Below are positions 9,569 through 18,369 of a DNA stretch of 64,000 nt, in pieces; the stretch's first letter is position 1; every line of letters begins with the position of its first letter. A program made the translations under genes and the position numbers. The stretch comes from Piscinibacter aquaticus. GTDB taxonomy: Bacteria > Pseudomonadota > Gammaproteobacteria > Burkholderiales > Burkholderiaceae_C. The DNA is taken from the NCBI GenBank assembly GCA_007994965.1, contig VOPW01000001.1, forward strand, positions 1,178,001 through 1,242,000, in the 5' to 3' direction. Under the pieces are notes generated by a model, which saw nothing but the letters and a program-made list of their open reading frames with translations, was not told the origin of the DNA and did not search any database.

Positions 9569-10192
9569 TCAGCGTGACTGCACGTAGGCCGCCACGGCCT
9601 TGAGCTGCTGCGGCGTCATCGCCGCGATCTCGTTCTTCATCACCACGCCGTGCGGGCGCAGCGGCGTGCGGAAAGCCTGCAGCTGCTTGTAGACGTAGTC
9701 GGCCTTCTGCCCCGCCGGGCGTGGGAAGCCCGAGGCGCCTTCGGCGTTGTCGCCGTGGCACTGCTTGCAGGGCAGCACGCCCTTGTCGGCCAGGCCCTTC
9801 TCGTAGATCACCTTGCCGATCGCTTCCAGCTTGGGGTTGGTCGACTTGCCCGGCGCCGGCTTCTGCGCGGCGTAGTAGTCGGCGAAGCCTTCGATCTGCT
9901 CGTCGGACAGCAGCGCGGAGATGCCCCACATGTAGGCCTGGATGTCGGTCTCCGAGCGCGACTGGCTGCGGAAGTCCTTCAGCTGGCGGATCGTGTATTC
10001 GCGCATCTGGCCGGCCAGAGACGGGATCAGCGGCTTCGTGCTGTTGCCATTCTCGCCGTGGCACGAAGCGCACACATGCACCGCGCGCTGCACCGACTCC
10101 AGATCGGCCTTCGAGCTCTGGGCCTGCGCGCCGGCGGTAGCGGCGATGGCGGCGATGGCGGCCAGGGTCGGCAGTTTCTTCAAGCTTGTCAT
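9569..10192 (-). CDS. Dihaem cytochrome c (c4-like), periplasmic
   Basis: A 207-residue exported cytochrome with a signal peptide (residues 1-25, ending GAQAQ) and two haem sites, CASCH at 41-45 and CKQCH at 142-146, in two similar halves as in cytochrome c4. Methionines later in each half could be axial ligands. The start at 10192 (MTSLKK) gives a clean signal peptide. It is the last gene of the minus-strand xox block and could carry electrons from PQQ enzymes to the terminal oxidase; that role is inferred from position. Confidence 0.88.
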   Translation of the reverse strand: MTSLKKLPTLAAIAAIAATAGAQAQSSKADLESVQRAVHVCASCHGENGNSTKPLIPSLAGQMREYTIRQLKDFRSQSRSETDIQAYMWGISALLSDEQIEGFADYYAAQKPAPGKSTNPKLEAIGKVIYEKGLADKGVLPCKQCHGDNAEGASGFPRPAGQKADYVYKQLQAFRTPLRPHGVVMKNEIAAMTPQQLKAVAAYVQSR

Positions 10193-10276
10193 CGTGTCCC
10201 TCTCACTGGTTGACGCTTGCGGAAATTGTCGAAGCGTCACCGGTGATGGGGCTTGCGGTGAGTCAAGCCGGCACGG

Positions 10277-10798
10277 CTACTGCTCCAGCCGCAGGATCTC
10301 CAGTTGCTCCGGCACGGTCTCGAAGGTGCCGGTGCCGGCGGGCATCTGCATCAGCGTCTTGCCCTGGCCGTCGAACAGCCACACGCTCGGGTAGACCAGC
10401 TGCCGTGCGCGCTCGTCGCCGAGCGAGCGCATGAAGTCGGCGTAGGGCAGGGACTTGTTGCCGACGCGGAACCACAGTCGGTCGGCCTGCACCGAGAGGC
10501 TGCTGCGCATCTCGTAGACGATCCAGTCCTTCGCGAAATGCGGCGCCAGCTCGGCGGCATTCTTCTCGAGGAAGGCCTCGTACTTGCGGCAGAAGGCGCA
10601 ATCGTTCGCGCCGAGGTAAAGGTACAGCCGCTTGTTCTCGCGCTTCGCGCGCTCCAGCGCGGCGGTGAGGTCAAACTCGTAGCGCTGCGGCGTACCACTG
10701 GGCTGGATCTCGGTGGGCGAGTAGCGCGCCGGCACGCCGGCCCCCGCGGCGAGCGAGGCGAGGCCGAGCAGGGCGGCAGTGGAGGCGCGGCGCAGCAT
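10277..10798 (-). CDS. Secreted thioredoxin-fold protein with CAFC motif
   Basis: A 173-residue exported protein. After a signal peptide (1-20) comes a thioredoxin-like fold with the redox motif CAFC at 67-70 in LYLYLGANDCAFCRKYEAF and a cis-proline strand LVYPSVWLFDGQG. Members of this group occur beside quinoprotein dehydrogenases and SoxYZ-like carriers. By analogy with SoxW/SoxS it may keep the single cysteine of the neighbouring SoxYZ-like proteins reduced; that is an inference. Confidence 0.78.
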   Translation of the reverse strand: MLRRASTAALLGLASLAAGAGVPARYSPTEIQPSGTPQRYEFDLTAALERAKRENKRLYLYLGANDCAFCRKYEAFLEKNAAELAPHFAKDWIVYEMRSSLSVQADRLWFRVGNKSLPYADFMRSLGDERARQLVYPSVWLFDGQGKTLMQMPAGTGTFETVPEQLEILRLEQ

Positions 10799-10804
10799 GG
10801 CGAT

Positions 10805-11641
10805 TCAGCCGACGGCCAGCGTGCCGACGAACTGCGATTCCTTCGTGTCGACCACCTCCGCGCGCAGTTCGCCCTGGCCGTGCGGCACGAAATTGAAACG
10901 CAGCGTCGGGTTCTCGCTCACCGAGAAGTCGAGATCGGCATCGAACACCTTGCGCCCGGCGTAGCTGACGCGGATCGAGCGCACGAAATGCGGCGGGATG
11001 TACATCACCGTCTGCTGGTTCAGCTCGAAGCCGGTGTCGTTCGGGTGCAGCACCGTCACGTCGGCCGCCACCGGCTGATCCATGCGCAGCTCGCCGGCGA
11101 GCTTGAGCATGGTCTTGCCGATCAGGTGCGGCGCATCGCGGTTCGGCGGCGCCGAGCAGCCGCCGGAGGTCTTCACGTAGCGCGAATCGGTGTGCAGCGT
11201 GCCGTCGGAGAGTTCGCTGACCACGCGCACGTGGCTGTATTCGTCGACGCGCAGCCGCGTCTCGAAATCGGCCCGGCCGACTTCGGTGGTGAGATCGAGC
11301 ACCGCAGCGAGCTGCGAGGGATTCTTGTCGACGACGAGATAGAGCTTGCGCACGTACAGATCGGGCTTCTGCGGCAGCTTGGACACCACCTTCACCGGCA
11401 CCGAGGCGCCGTAGGCTGCGCGCAGCGGCGCGATCACCTGGACCACGTCCTGCCCCGCGCGCAGCGTCTTGCCGGCGAAGAGCCGCGACGCGAGGCGCTC
11501 CCACTCGGGTGACGAGGCATCGTGCGTGGCGCTGGGCAGGCCGCCGGGCGCGGCCAGCGCGGCGGCCGGTGCGATCGCCGGCGCGATGGCCAGCGCCGCG
11601 AGCTGCTGCAGGGCCCGGCGACGGTTGCGGTCGGTCGGCAT
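10805..11641 (-). CDS. Quinoprotein-associated SoxYZ-like fusion carrier (copy A)
   Basis: A 278-residue secreted protein with SoxY-like and SoxZ-like domains fused in one chain. The export signal begins DRNRRRALQQL, an arginine-rich N-region that resembles a Tat signal. The SoxY-like half ends in the flexible SGGCSAPP arm, giving one cysteine at residue 162 that would carry a bound substrate, as in thiosulfate-oxidising SoxYZ. The SoxZ-like half follows (SENPTLRFNF). The start at 11641 has a strong GGAGGAG site. No sox oxidation genes are present; the family is known from PQQ dehydrogenase loci and its cargo is unknown. Confidence 0.87.
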   Translation of the reverse strand: MPTDRNRRRALQQLAALAIAPAIAPAAALAAPGGLPSATHDASSPEWERLASRLFAGKTLRAGQDVVQVIAPLRAAYGASVPVKVVSKLPQKPDLYVRKLYLVVDKNPSQLAAVLDLTTEVGRADFETRLRVDEYSHVRVVSELSDGTLHTDSRYVKTSGGCSAPPNRDAPHLIGKTMLKLAGELRMDQPVAADVTVLHPNDTGFELNQQTVMYIPPHFVRSIRVSYAGRKVFDADLDFSVSENPTLRFNFVPHGQGELRAEVVDTKESQFVGTLAVG

Positions 11642-11656
11642 GGGTGTCTCCTCCAA

Positions 11657-12636
11657 CTACTTGAACAACAGCTCGCGCTCGAAGCGCAGGAAGGCGATCG
11701 AGGCGTTGCGCCGGTGCACCAGCTCGTACTGGTCCCAGCGCTCGTAGGCCGGCAGCTCGCCGGCATCGGGCACTTCGAGCAGCGAGGTGCCGGAAGCGAC
11801 CAGGTCGCGCATCTTCTTCTCCAGCGCCGCGAGGTAGCCGTCGACGGTATCGATCAGCGCTGATGATGAGGCGGCGCCATGGCCCGGGACCACGGTGCGA
11901 ACCCCAGCCCGCGCAGGCTCGCCAGCGCCCGGTGCCACGCGGGCAGGTCGCTGTCCTGGATGTCGGGCACGCGCTGCGCGTCGAGCAGGCCGCCCGCGAA
12001 AAGGGTGCCGGTGGCTTCGTCGAGCACCGCGATGTCACCCGGCCCGCTGGAGTGGCCGAAATAGAGCACGCGCACCGCGCGGCCGAGGCCTTCGACGGCG
12101 TGTGCCTCGTCGAACTGCTGGTCGGGCTTGTACAGCGAGGTGCCCGCCAAGGGCACTTCGCCGACCACCTGGCGCAGCTGCTTCAGGCAGGTGTCGCAGC
12201 GTGCGGCCATCAGCCTCGCCGTCTTCGTGTGCATGCGCACCGGAATGCCGGCCTGCTGGAAGGCCCGGCCGCCGAACAGGAACTCCGGCCGCGTGTGGGT
12301 CACCAGCGCGAGCTTGATCGGCTTGTCGGTGACGGCGCGGATCGCCGCGAGGTTGGCGCGGCCGTGCTCGACCGAGGTGCCGGTGTCGATCACCACCACG
12401 CCGGTCTCGCCGACGATGAAGCCGGCGTTGCCGATGCGGCCGAGGTTCAGTTCGTCGGCGCTGCCGCCGGTGCCGGGCAGCAGGTACACCCCCGGCGCGA
12501 TGGCGCGGGCGAGTGGTGTTGCGCCGGGTGCGGCCGCGGGCGCCATGGCGCAACCGGCGAGCGCTGCGCCCCCGATCGCGCCGATCCAGCGCAGCGTGCG
12601 GCGGCGGGAGGTCGAAGCCGGCGAAGTCATCGTCAC
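11657..12636 (-). CDS. Quinoprotein-associated MBL-fold hydrolase (SoxH-like) with altered metal motif
   Basis: An exported protein of about 325 residues with a metallo-beta-lactamase fold. The N-terminus has consecutive arginines (11-13) and a lipobox-like LAGC (Cys29), so it may be a lipoprotein. The fold is shown by GVVVIDTGTS, YFGHSSGPGDIAV and VVPGHG. The place normally holding HxHxDH reads HTRPEF (114-119), so three usual metal ligands are missing. One base is lost near 11902-11905; adding it restores GVRTVVPGHG. It lies between the MxaD-like and SoxYZ-like genes, the setting of the proposed quinoprotein relay hydrolases. Confidence 0.8.
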
Positions 12637-12643
12637 GCGAGGC

Positions 12644-13189
12644 TTACTTCTTCTCGGCCATCGCCTTGAGGTTCGCGAGGCCGGCCTTGTAGACGCCCGT
12701 CACCGCGGCCACCGCGGCCTCGTCGTTCTGGTCGGGCGGCGGGTCGTTGTTCGGATAGCCGCGGTAGAAGGCGCCGCGCCACTCCACCACCGAGCCGGCG
12801 CCCTCGGGCTTCACGGTGATCGTCGAGGTGTAGTTGGTCACCGGCAGCGCGCCGCCGTCCTTGGCGCGGTAGCTGTAGCGCATCTTCGCGGCATCGTAGG
12901 CCTCCAGCGTCTCGGTCAGCGCGCCGCCGTTCTTCAGCTTGATCTGGCGCACCGAGCCCTCCTCGTTGCCTTTGTCGGCCGGGCTCTCGGCCACCGCGGG
13001 GTGCCAGTTCTTCAGCGCGCCGAAGTCCTTCACGAGGGCCCAGACCTTGTCGGCCGGGGCCTCGATGGCGATGGTCTCGGTCACCTTCTGGCGCGTCGGG
13101 CCGTGGGCTGCGGCGGGGGCGACCAGCGCGGCGCTCAAGGTCGCACCGAGCGTCAGGCCGGTGAACCATCGCAGGGAACGGAAGTGCAT
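12644..13189 (-). CDS. MxaD-like SRPBCC-domain periplasmic protein
   Basis: A 181-residue secreted protein: signal peptide to about residue 28 (APAAAHG), then a START/SRPBCC fold with APADKVWALVKDFGALKNWHPAV and a C-terminal helix. This matches MxaD, a periplasmic protein reported to improve electron transfer from methanol dehydrogenase to cytochrome cL in methylotrophs. A GAGGAG ribosome site precedes the ATG. It lies in the xox block, far from the mxaRSACKL genes on the other strand. Confidence 0.82.
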   Translation of the reverse strand: MHFRSLRWFTGLTLGATLSAALVAPAAAHGPTRQKVTETIAIEAPADKVWALVKDFGALKNWHPAVAESPADKGNEEGSVRQIKLKNGGALTETLEAYDAAKMRYSYRAKDGGALPVTNYTSTITVKPEGAGSVVEWRGAFYRGYPNNDPPPDQNDEAAVAAVTGVYKAGLANLKAMAEKK

Positions 13190-13234
13190 CGGGAGTCTCC
13201 TCGGGTCTTCGATGGGAAAGTGGTGGGAAGGCGA

Positions 13235-14191
13235 TCAGGGGGCGGCCGGCGCGCCGATGAAGGCGCCGAAGCCGCGGCTGTTGGTGCCGGTGTCGATGGT
13301 GGCCAGCATGCGGCCGGAAGCGGCATCGAGCACGGCCACGTTGTCGTCCATCCAGTTGACGACGTAGACACGCTCGCCGTGCGCGGCGATGCCTTCCGGG
13401 TAGGCGAAGCCGGGCAGGGTGCGCGTCACGGTGAGTCGGTCGGCATCGATCACGCTGACGGTGTTGCCGTGCTGGTTGGTCACGTACAGCAGCGCACCGC
13501 CGGCGGCCAGCGCCGCACCATAGGGCGCCTTGCCGACCTTCACCGTGGCGCTCACGGCCATCGAGCGCAGATCGATCACCGACACATCGTCGCTCAGCAC
13601 GTTCAGCGCATACAGGCGCTGGCGCGGCGCATCGAGCAGCAGGGCGAAGGGATGCGAGCCGACCTTCACGCGCGTGCGCACGCTGCGCGAGGCGACGTCG
13701 ATCGCCGCCACGCTGTCGTCGTCGCGCTCGGCCACGAAGACGGTCGCGCCATCGGCCGAGACCGCCACGCCGGCCGGCGCCTTGCCGACCTCGATCTCGA
13801 TCGCCGCGGCGTTCTTCGTCGTCGCATCGAGCACGAGCAGCCGGTTGCGGTACCAGTCGGCCACGAAGACCCGCGCACCGTCGGGCGAGGCGTCGATGCC
13901 CACCGGCCCGCTGCCCGCCGGCAGCGTATCGACCACGCGCTGCGTGCGCATGTCGATCACCGAGATGGTCTTGCTGTCCGGGTTGGATACGAACACGCGC
14001 GCGGCGCGGCTCGAAGCCACCACCCCCGCCGGCGAGCGGCCGACCGGCACGGTGGCCACGACCTTGTCCTGTGCCGGGTCGATCACCGAGACGTCGTGGC
14101 TGCCCTGGTTGGTGATGTAGGCGAACGGTGCGGCCGAGGCCCACATCGTCGCCGCGCCCCAGCAGGCGCCCACCAGAGCGCGCACGATCAT
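13235..14191 (-). CDS. Secreted YVTN-type beta-propeller protein
   Basis: A 318-residue exported protein with a signal peptide (1-21) and about seven repeats of roughly 42 residues of the YVTN type, such as FAYITNQGSHDVSVIDPAQD and LYVTNQHGNTVSVIDAD. It has no catalytic motif. Such propellers occur with PQQ alcohol dehydrogenases; a scaffold or ligand-binding role is possible. The ATG overlaps the stop of the SoxYZ-like gene by four bases. A second propeller gene lies at 21577. Confidence 0.85.
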   Translation of the reverse strand: MIVRALVGACWGAATMWASAAPFAYITNQGSHDVSVIDPAQDKVVATVPVGRSPAGVVASSRAARVFVSNPDSKTISVIDMRTQRVVDTLPAGSGPVGIDASPDGARVFVADWYRNRLLVLDATTKNAAAIEIEVGKAPAGVAVSADGATVFVAERDDDSVAAIDVASRSVRTRVKVGSHPFALLLDAPRQRLYALNVLSDDVSVIDLRSMAVSATVKVGKAPYGAALAAGGALLYVTNQHGNTVSVIDADRLTVTRTLPGFAYPEGIAAHGERVYVVNWMDDNVAVLDAASGRMLATIDTGTNSRGFGAFIGAPAAP

Positions 14192-15015
14192 TTCGGCGTG
14201 TCGCGAAGCGCCTGGGCCGCGACGAAGCGCAGGTCATGCGAATCGACCACGGTCGCGCGCAGTTCTCCGCCGGCCTGCGGCTGGAACCAGAAGCGGAAGT
14301 TCGGGTTCTCGCTCATCGAGAAATCGACATCGGCGCTGAACACCGGCCTGCCGGCGTAGGTGACGTCGATCTTGCGCACGTAATGCGCCGGCGTGAACTG
14401 GCGCGTGTACTGGTCCATCGCCAGGCCGCTGTGGTTCGGGTGGTCGATCGCCAGTTGCGCCAGCGCCGGCGCACCGGGCTTCGCGTCGGCATCGAGCCGG
14501 AATCGCATCTGGCCCAGTGTGGCCAGTGCCGCCTTCGCATCGCTGCCCGGCGCGGCCGAGCAGCCGCCCGAGGCCTTGACGAAGCGAGTGACGCCGTAGA
14601 GCTTGCCGTCGCTGGTCTCGGCGATCGCGCGCACATGCGAGTAGGCATCGACACGCACGCGCAGTTCCACCTCGGCCCGGCCGCTGTCCGGCGTGAAGCC
14701 GAAGATGCCCGACACCGGCGACGGATTGGCGTCGATGATCAGGTAGAGCTTGCTGACGTACTGGCCCGGGCCCTGCGGAAACTTCGATCGGATCGCGATC
14801 GGCACCACGGCTGCATCGATCGCGCGCGCCGGCGCCTCGAGCAGCAGCATGCCCGCTGGTGCCGGCGCGATCGGCCGGCCCTCGAACAGGCTGGCCTGCA
14901 CCTTCTGCCACACCGGGCTCGCGGCCGGGTCGTCGGTCGGCTGCAGGTTCGCTGCGCCGGCACCGGCGGATGCGGCCAGGAGCAGGGCGGCAAGGCTGCG
15001 AACGATGCGGATCAT
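14188..15015 (-). CDS. Quinoprotein-associated SoxYZ-like fusion carrier (copy B)
   Basis: A 275-residue paralogue of the carrier at 10805. It has a normal signal peptide (1-22), a SoxY-like half with the arm ASGGCSAAPG (Cys152), and a SoxZ-like half containing SENPNFRFWFQPQAGG. The two copies share the layout, the GGC arm, the strand AYSHVRA or EYSHVRV and the final strands. Two carriers in one operon suggest either two cargos or a handover. Its stop overlaps the start of the beta-propeller gene. Confidence 0.86.
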   Translation of the reverse strand: MIRIVRSLAALLLAASAGAGAANLQPTDDPAASPVWQKVQASLFEGRPIAPAPAGMLLLEAPARAIDAAVVPIAIRSKFPQGPGQYVSKLYLIIDANPSPVSGIFGFTPDSGRAEVELRVRVDAYSHVRAIAETSDGKLYGVTRFVKASGGCSAAPGSDAKAALATLGQMRFRLDADAKPGAPALAQLAIDHPNHSGLAMDQYTRQFTPAHYVRKIDVTYAGRPVFSADVDFSMSENPNFRFWFQPQAGGELRATVVDSHDLRFVAAQALRDTPK

Positions 15016-15031
15016 GCGAACAACCTCCCCG

Positions 15032-15383
15032 CTAGCGCGGGTTGATGAAGCAGCCCTTCTGCACCTTGGCCGTGAGCTCGCGGTAGCGCTTCAGCGGTGC
15101 CTTCAGCGTCTCGTTGTCGCGCAGATCGTTGCCGCGCTCGCCACCGATCGACATGGCCTTGGCGATCGTGCTCATCTCCACATACTCCTCGAACTTGACC
15201 TCGCGCGCCAGCGCATCCAGCGCAGGAACACTTGTTGACCATCTCGAAGTTCGGCCCGGGGTTGTCGCGCATGCACTCCTGCACGTAGAGCACGCGGTCG
15301 ACGGTCGGGAAATCGTTGGCCCGGGCCGGGAGCCCGGCGAAGGTCAACGCGAGGGTGGCGAGGGTGAGTCTCAGGGCATTCAT
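15032..15383 (-). CDS. Small secreted cysteine-containing protein of the xox cluster
   Basis: An exported protein of about 117 residues. The signal peptide ends near PARANDFP, and the mature part has cysteines in YVQECMRDN, NKCSCA and near the C-terminus (KGCFINPR), enough for two disulfides. Two bases are missing near 15228; rebuilding a CCCTGG there gives CSCALDALAREVKFEEYVEMS and one frame to the TAG at 15032. Another in-frame ATG lies nine bases upstream (15392). I do not recognise a named family; its position among xox accessory genes suggests a role with the quinoprotein. Confidence 0.72.
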
Positions 15384-15405
15384 GGCGGGCATGGATTGAG
15401 CAGGA

Positions 15406-16098
15406 TCAGCGGGCAGTGGTCGTGCCGCCGTCGATGACCATCTCCTCGACGATCAGCGGCGCGGCATCGGCCGTCTCGCCGGCGATGCGAGTGCGGATGG
15501 CATACAGACCGCCGGGCACGGCATCGGACAGCGTGAACACGTAGGTCTTGTTGGCGAGCTTCTCGAAGCGCACGCGCAGCGGATCGTCAGCATAGGGCGC
15601 GATGCGGATCTCGCGCGCCGGAACCGTCTTGCCGCGGTAGCTGACGGTCACGTCTTCCACCTGCGCGCCCTGGTACACCGCCATGCGGATGCGCTTGCGG
15701 AAATAGTTCTGCTGGCCCTTGGTGAGGCGGTTCATCTCGCGGATGTCGCGCTCGAGGAAATAGAGCACGGCCGGGTTGCCCTGCGCCTGGTCGACCTCGG
15801 GCAGCGACAGCCGGTGCGTGCCGCTGAGAAACTCGGCATCGGCGATGCAGCACTTGCCGCCCTTGGCGGCCTTCAGCTTCACGGCCACCTTGTCCTCGAA
15901 GCCTTCCTCCATGCTGCCGCCCTTCGTGAAGCCGTAGCGCAGCGTTGCCGGCGGCTTGGTGCCGGCGAGGTGGTTGGTCATGAACAGGGCACGCTCGGCG
16001 GGCGAATAGTCTTCCGCCGCGGCCGCGGGCAGCACGAACGCCGCCAGGGCCAGCGCGGCCGCGGCGAGTCGGGGAAGGTAATGCAGCGCAAAGGTCAT
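15406..16098 (-). CDS. Secreted protein of unknown function in the xox cluster
   Basis: A 230-residue protein with a signal peptide (residues 1-25, AAAAEDYSPAER). The mature part is predicted soluble, with a CC pair in GGKCCIADAEFLSGTHR and a beta-rich C-terminal half (VSYRGKTVPAREIRIAPY). I do not recognise the family. The reading frame is open upstream into the protease gene, but the typical signal peptide and an ATG four bases after a TGA in the neighbouring frame argue for a separate gene. Similar genes beside quinoproteins are likely to act in the periplasm. Confidence 0.65.
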   Translation of the reverse strand: MTFALHYLPRLAAAALALAAFVLPAAAAEDYSPAERALFMTNHLAGTKPPATLRYGFTKGGSMEEGFEDKVAVKLKAAKGGKCCIADAEFLSGTHRLSLPEVDQAQGNPAVLYFLERDIREMNRLTKGQQNYFRKRIRMAVYQGAQVEDVTVSYRGKTVPAREIRIAPYADDPLRVRFEKLANKTYVFTLSDAVPGGLYAIRTRIAGETADAAPLIVEEMVIDGGTTTAR

Positions 16099-16102
16099 CG
16101 TG

Positions 16103-17080
16103 TCAGGGCTTGTCGGCCCGGCAGGGGGTGTGGATCGGTCGGCCGGCGGCAGCCGGGTCGAGAGTTCGGCGAGTTCCTCGCGGGCCGCGCGGCGCGTGGG
16201 CTCGAGCTCCAGCGAGCATTGCAGGGCACGCCGGGCGTCGGCGGCACGGCCCTGGCGATCGAGGGCGAGGCCGAGCAGGTACCAGGGTTCGCCGTCTTCC
16301 GGCTCGAGCAGGGTCCAGTCGCGTGCCAGCGTCTCGAGGTCGGCCCAGCGCTGCGTACCCGCCAGCGCCGCAGCCTGCAGGAAGCGCGGCTGCTGCGAGG
16401 GCCCGGCCTGCCAGTAGGGCAGCTGGCGCGTGTCCAGCGGCATCACCTGGCGGAAGTTGCCGCGTGCGCTGTCCTTCATCATCTGCAGCACCCACTCGAC
16501 CGGCGCCGAGAAGTAGTGCGCCCGGCCGCCGCGCAGCCGGAAGGTGAGGATGCCGACCGGGCGGCCTTCGTCGTCGAACAGCCCGCCGCCGCTGGCGCCG
16601 GAGTTGAAGAAGTTGCTGCTCTGGATCACACGGCCGCCATCGTGCCGGTGGAGTTGCACCACCTCGCCGCTGCTGTTCTGGATGCCGACGCCGCCGGTAT
16701 ACCCGAGCGCGGTGACCGGTTGCCCGATCGCCAGCTCTGCCGCGCGGCCCAGCCGGACCGGCTTGGCATCGAGGCCGGGCACGTCGAGCAGACAGAGGTC
16801 GCGGGTCACGTCGCTGGCCTGCGCTGCGGCGGGGTAGCGCAGCCCGCCGCGCAGGATGTGCACGGCGAGTGCATCGCGCGTGACATGGCAGTTGGTCACC
16901 ACTGGTCGGGCGACACCGCCACCGCCGAGCCGAGCGCATAGCCGCCGCGCTGCCGCGGCGCTTCCACGCGCAGCACGCTGGCGGCGATGCTGACGTAATC
17001 GGCTGGTCGAGCGCGGCGCGGGCGGCAGGCGCAGCCATCCCGGTGCCGATCATCGCGAGGCAGGACAGCAGGCGCTTCAT
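16103..17080 (-). CDS. Secreted trypsin-like serine protease with C-terminal TPR-like region
   Basis: An exported S1-type protease of about 325 residues. The signal peptide starts MKRLLSCLAMIG. Catalytic residues are visible as the histidine in VVTNCHVTRD, the aspartate in DLCLLDVPG and the serine in NSGASGGGLFD. A C-terminal helical region (GEPWYLLGLALDRQGRAADAR) resembles a tetratricopeptide repeat. Breaks near 17010 and 16906 are each repaired by rebuilding CCAGG (giving DQADYVS and DQVVTNCHV). The end is uncertain: the main frame reads on into the next gene, and a TGA at 16103 is reached only if one more base is restored. It may process exported partners of XoxF. Confidence 0.75.
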   Translation of the reverse strand: MKRLLSCLAMIGTGMAAPAARAALDQPITSASPPACCAWKRRGSAAAMRSARRWRCRPTSGDQLPCHARCTRRAHPARRAALPRRSAGQRRDPRPLSARRARPRCQAGPAGPRGRAGDRATGHRARVYRRRRHPEQQRRGGATPPARWRPCDPEQQLLQLRRQRRRAVRRRRPPGRHPHLPAARRPGALLLGAGRVGAADDEGQRTRQLPPGDAAGHAPAALLAGRALAAAALPAGCGAGGYAALGRPRDAGTRLDPARAGRRRTLVPARPRPRSPGPCRRRPACPAMLAGARAHAPRGPRGTRRTLDPAAAGRPIHTPCRADKP

Positions 17081-17102
17081 CGCGAGGGCGGCCGGGCGCG
17101 GC

Positions 17103-17959
17103 TCAGTTGCTCTTGGCGCTGAAGCTTTCGTCGACGACCGGGACGCCGAAGTCCTTCAGGATCGCGGCGATCTCCGGCTTCTTCGATTCGATCAGCCCCT
17201 CGATCTGCTGCTTCCATTCGCGCTCGCCGTAGCGCACGCCCATGGCCATCTCGAAATCGAACTTGACGCCGGGCTCGGAGCGCAGCGGCACGACGGTCAG
17301 CTGCGGCGACTTCACGCGCTTGGCGAAGAAGCCGGCGATCGGGCCCCACACCACCGCGGCATCGATCTTGCCGGCGGCCAGGTCCTTCTCGATGATCTCG
17401 CCCGGGTACTGGGCCGGATCGGCGTTCATGATCTGGTAGGGCACGCCGCTGTCCACCAGCCCGTGCTTGGACAGCCAGGCCGAGGCCGGCGAGCGGTCGT
17501 ACAGGCCGATGCGCAGCTTGCCGAGCACGGCACGGTCGGTCTTGAGGAAGTCCTCGCCGGTCTTGACGTGGTCCAGCCCCTTGCCCGGCGCGTAGACCAG
17601 CGCATAGGTCGAGCGGTAGTAGGGCTTGGTCACCGAGACTGGTCGAAGCCGGCCGGCACGCCCATGACGATGTCGCAGGGATAGTCCTGGCCCGGCAGCT
17701 TGTAGCGCAAGGTGTTGCGGATGAACGCGAGCCGTTGCGGGAACGAGTAGTAGGTGACCGGCAGGCCGAGCGCCTTGCCGAACACTTCGGCGATCTTGTT
17801 CTCGATGCCCTCGGCGTTGGTGTTCGAGAACGGCAGGTTGTTCGGATCCTGGCAGACGCGCAACGCCTCGCGCTTGGGCGGGGCGTCCGCGTTCTGGGCC
17901 GACGCCGCGCCCGCGGTCAACAGCGCGGCCAGCAGGGCCGCGGCGTGCAGATGCTTCAT
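17103..17959 (-). CDS. xoxJ: XoxJ, periplasmic binding protein of the methanol dehydrogenase cluster
   Basis: A solute-binding-fold protein of about 285 residues with a signal peptide (1-21). LRVCQDPNNLPFSNTNAEG and DYPCDIVMGVP identify the quinoprotein-dehydrogenase-associated family that includes XoxJ and MxaJ. XoxJ is proposed to help activate or assemble XoxF in the periplasm. The break near 17640 is repaired by a CCAGG (GFDQVSVTKPYYRS). The ATG overlaps the xoxG stop by four bases. Confidence 0.88.
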
Positions 17960-18350
17960 TTGTTCAGCGGCTCGACCTTGGCGCGGGTGATGGCACCGTC
18001 GGAGCGGCCCTTCAGGTACGCATACAGGTGATCCATGTTGTCCATCACCTGCTGGCTCGTGCCGAAGCTCTGCATGCCCTTGTCGAGGCGGCCGTCGCGC
18101 ACGGTCTTGACGAACTCTTCCTTGCTCAGCGTCTTCAGGCTGTTGATCAGCGACGGGCCCACCATGCCTTCCTGGTTGGCACCATGGCAGCGGTCGCAGG
18201 CGGCGGCGCGCCGGTGCGGAATCCCTTCATCGTGTTGTCGTCGACCTTGTAGCCGTCGACCACGGTGTAGAGCGGTGTCTTCACCTCTTGGGCGAAGGCG
18301 GTGGTACCAACGACGATCAGCGAGAGGCCCAGAAGAGTTTTGCGAAACAT
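17956..18350 (-). CDS. xoxG: XoxG, cytochrome c electron acceptor of XoxF
   Basis: An exported single-haem cytochrome of about 131 residues. The signal peptide ends at TTAFAQ. The haem motif CDRCH becomes visible when a T is restored near 18215 (a CCTGG site: FRTWRAAACDRCHG); without it the frame changes. The C-terminal half reads MVGPSLINSLKTLSKEEF and MQSFGTSQQVMDN, where the methionine could be the axial ligand. XoxG takes electrons from the PQQ of XoxF. It is coupled to xoxJ. Confidence 0.87.
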
Positions 18351-18369
18351 GTGTCTGTCTTCCGTTGTG

